A stretch of DNA of 25,518 nt from Ancrocorticia sp052089425 (GTDB taxonomy: Bacteria; Actinomycetota; Actinomycetes; Actinomycetales; Actinomycetaceae). Both the position numbers and the translations under genes were made by a program. The stretch covers positions 1 to 25,518 of the forward strand of contig NZ_JBQCZW010000030.1 of assembly GCF_052089425.1 (NCBI RefSeq), read 5' to 3'. Positions 24,917 through 25,518 of this stretch are shown piece by piece; the stretch's first letter is position 1; every line of letters starts with the position of its first letter. The notes beneath the pieces were generated by a model. The model was given only the letters and a program-made list of their open reading frames with translations, searched no databases and had not been told where the DNA came from.

Positions 24917-25432
24917 ATGAAAGTAGTTGCATGGATTGCACCGGGAACATGGGACGCCGTCGTCGCCACGGCAAATAAGCGCCCACACACGGACCGCATC
25001 ACTCTCGTGGCGGTGGCGGACAATACTCAGGACGTGCCCTCCGGGATGCTATCCGGGCTCATGGGCCGCGCCCACGCGCCCGGCTACGAATACTATGACA
25101 AGGTCAGCAAGGAAGCCGCCCAAGGCCTCTTGGATCAGGCGAAGGGCCAGCTTGGCCGCGAGTGCGAGACCCGGCTCCTCGTTGGCAAGACAGAAGAAGT
25201 GGTCACGGAATCTTTGGAGGACGCCGGGCTGCTCATCCTTGCCCGTGACGGCGACAGGTCGCGGCTCGGCCCCAAAAGCATCGGGCGGCACACGCGATTC
25301 GTTCTGGACCACGCACCCTGCACGGTGGCTCTCGTGTGGCCGGGCGAAACCCCGCCACTGGAATCGATTCCCGAGACGCTTCCTCCCGAGGAAGACCCGG
25401 CGAACCTCCCCCACGAGAGGGACAACGGCTAA
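24917..25432 (+). CDS. Universal stress protein (UspA family)
   Basis: A 171-residue protein with one Usp domain (about 1-143) and an acidic, Pro/Glu-rich tail of about 28 residues. The N-terminal strand MKVVAWIAPGTW and the C-terminal block ending HAPCTVALVW mark the alpha/beta fold. The nucleotide-binding loop reads RLGPKSIGRHTRFVL, keeping G-x4-G-x2-T-like elements but not the full G-x2-G-x9-G-S/T ATP motif, so ATP binding is doubtful. ATG at 24917 lies one base after the transporter stop, and its GGAG lies within the transporter's last codons. Usp domains often regulate transporters, and the coupling suggests a regulatory partner for the upstream transporter. Confidence 0.85.
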   Translation: MKVVAWIAPGTWDAVVATANKRPHTDRITLVAVADNTQDVPSGMLSGLMGRAHAPGYEYYDKVSKEAAQGLLDQAKGQLGRECETRLLVGKTEEVVTESLEDAGLLILARDGDRSRLGPKSIGRHTRFVLDHAPCTVALVWPGETPPLESIPETLPPEEDPANLPHERDNG

Positions 25433-25464
25433 GAGCCCCTTAGGACGGCTAAAGACCCCTAAAA
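25425..25464. repeat. Imperfect 20-bp tandem repeat between converging genes
   Basis: Two adjacent 20-base units (25425-25444 and 25445-25464) share ACGGCTAA at their start and a CCCCT block later. The first covers the end of the stress-protein gene, the second covers the stop region of the next gene. No hairpin terminator is evident. Confidence 0.5.
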
Positions 25465-25518
25465 CTGGATGCGGATGACCTGCTGGCCGTCAGCGTCACT
25501 GACCTCTTGGGTGATCTG
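25459..25518 (-). CDS. 3' end of an unidentified minus-strand gene
   Basis: The last 60 bases read on the minus strand as an open frame of 19 codons (ending QQVIRIQF) and a TAG stop at 25459-25461. The gene continues beyond the window. Codon choice is plausible for coding sequence (GTC, ATC and CGC are frequent), but the fragment is too short to assign. It would converge on the stress-protein gene. Confidence 0.45.
   Translation of the reverse strand, partial: QITQEVSDADGQQVIRIQF

Overview
The window is a myo-inositol catabolism (iol) locus, followed by a short stretch with a queuosine-salvage pair and a transporter/stress-protein pair. Moderately high GC with AT-richer spacers, a GntR-type iol regulator of the kind known from Corynebacterium, and a free-standing class I aldolase in place of IolJ all point to an Actinomycetota host. 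A host-associated Actinomycetaceae is possible but only a guess. I see no rRNA, tRNA, CRISPR array or insertion sequence.

Layout. Positions 1-1706: inositol-type MFS permease on the minus strand. 2161-4154: a two-gene plus-strand operon (MocA-family oxidoreductase, TIM-barrel isomerase), convergent with a LacI-type regulator (4225-5235, minus). 5378-8444, minus: iolE, iolG and, behind its own 227-bp leader, iolH. 8688-10181, minus: iolA (methylmalonate-semialdehyde dehydrogenase). 10760-15431, minus: the operon iolC, class I aldolase, iolB, iolD. 15589-16353, plus: GntR/UTRA regulator, divergent from iolC. 16814-21103, plus: a third MocA-family oxidoreductase, a second MFS permease paralogous to the first, and a transaldolase-family protein. 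21228-23434, minus: yhhQ and tgt. 23644-25432, plus: ArsB/NhaD-type transporter overlapping functionally with a universal stress protein. The last 60 bases hold the 3' end of one more minus-strand gene.

How it works together. The permeases import inositol; IolG oxidises it to scyllo-inosose; IolE, IolD, IolB and IolC carry it to 2-deoxy-5-keto-gluconate 6-phosphate; the aldolase splits this to DHAP and malonate semialdehyde; IolA makes acetyl-CoA. Two further oxidoreductases, two further TIM-barrel proteins and a transaldolase-like protein exceed what myo-inositol needs and suggest other inositol isomers or derived sugars are used.

Most interesting: (i) the transaldolase-like protein carries Gln where transaldolases carry the catalytic Glu, a residue typical of fructose-6-phosphate aldolase; (ii) a recurring near-palindrome around GGAGCGCTCTA in front of four transcription units and a second, identical 12-bp palindrome TAACGCGCGTTA in front of two, probably operators of the local LacI protein or relatives; (iii) an oxidoreductase paralogue with the catalytic Asp replaced by Asn; (iv) an intrinsic terminator plus palindrome squeezed directly before the second permease gene.
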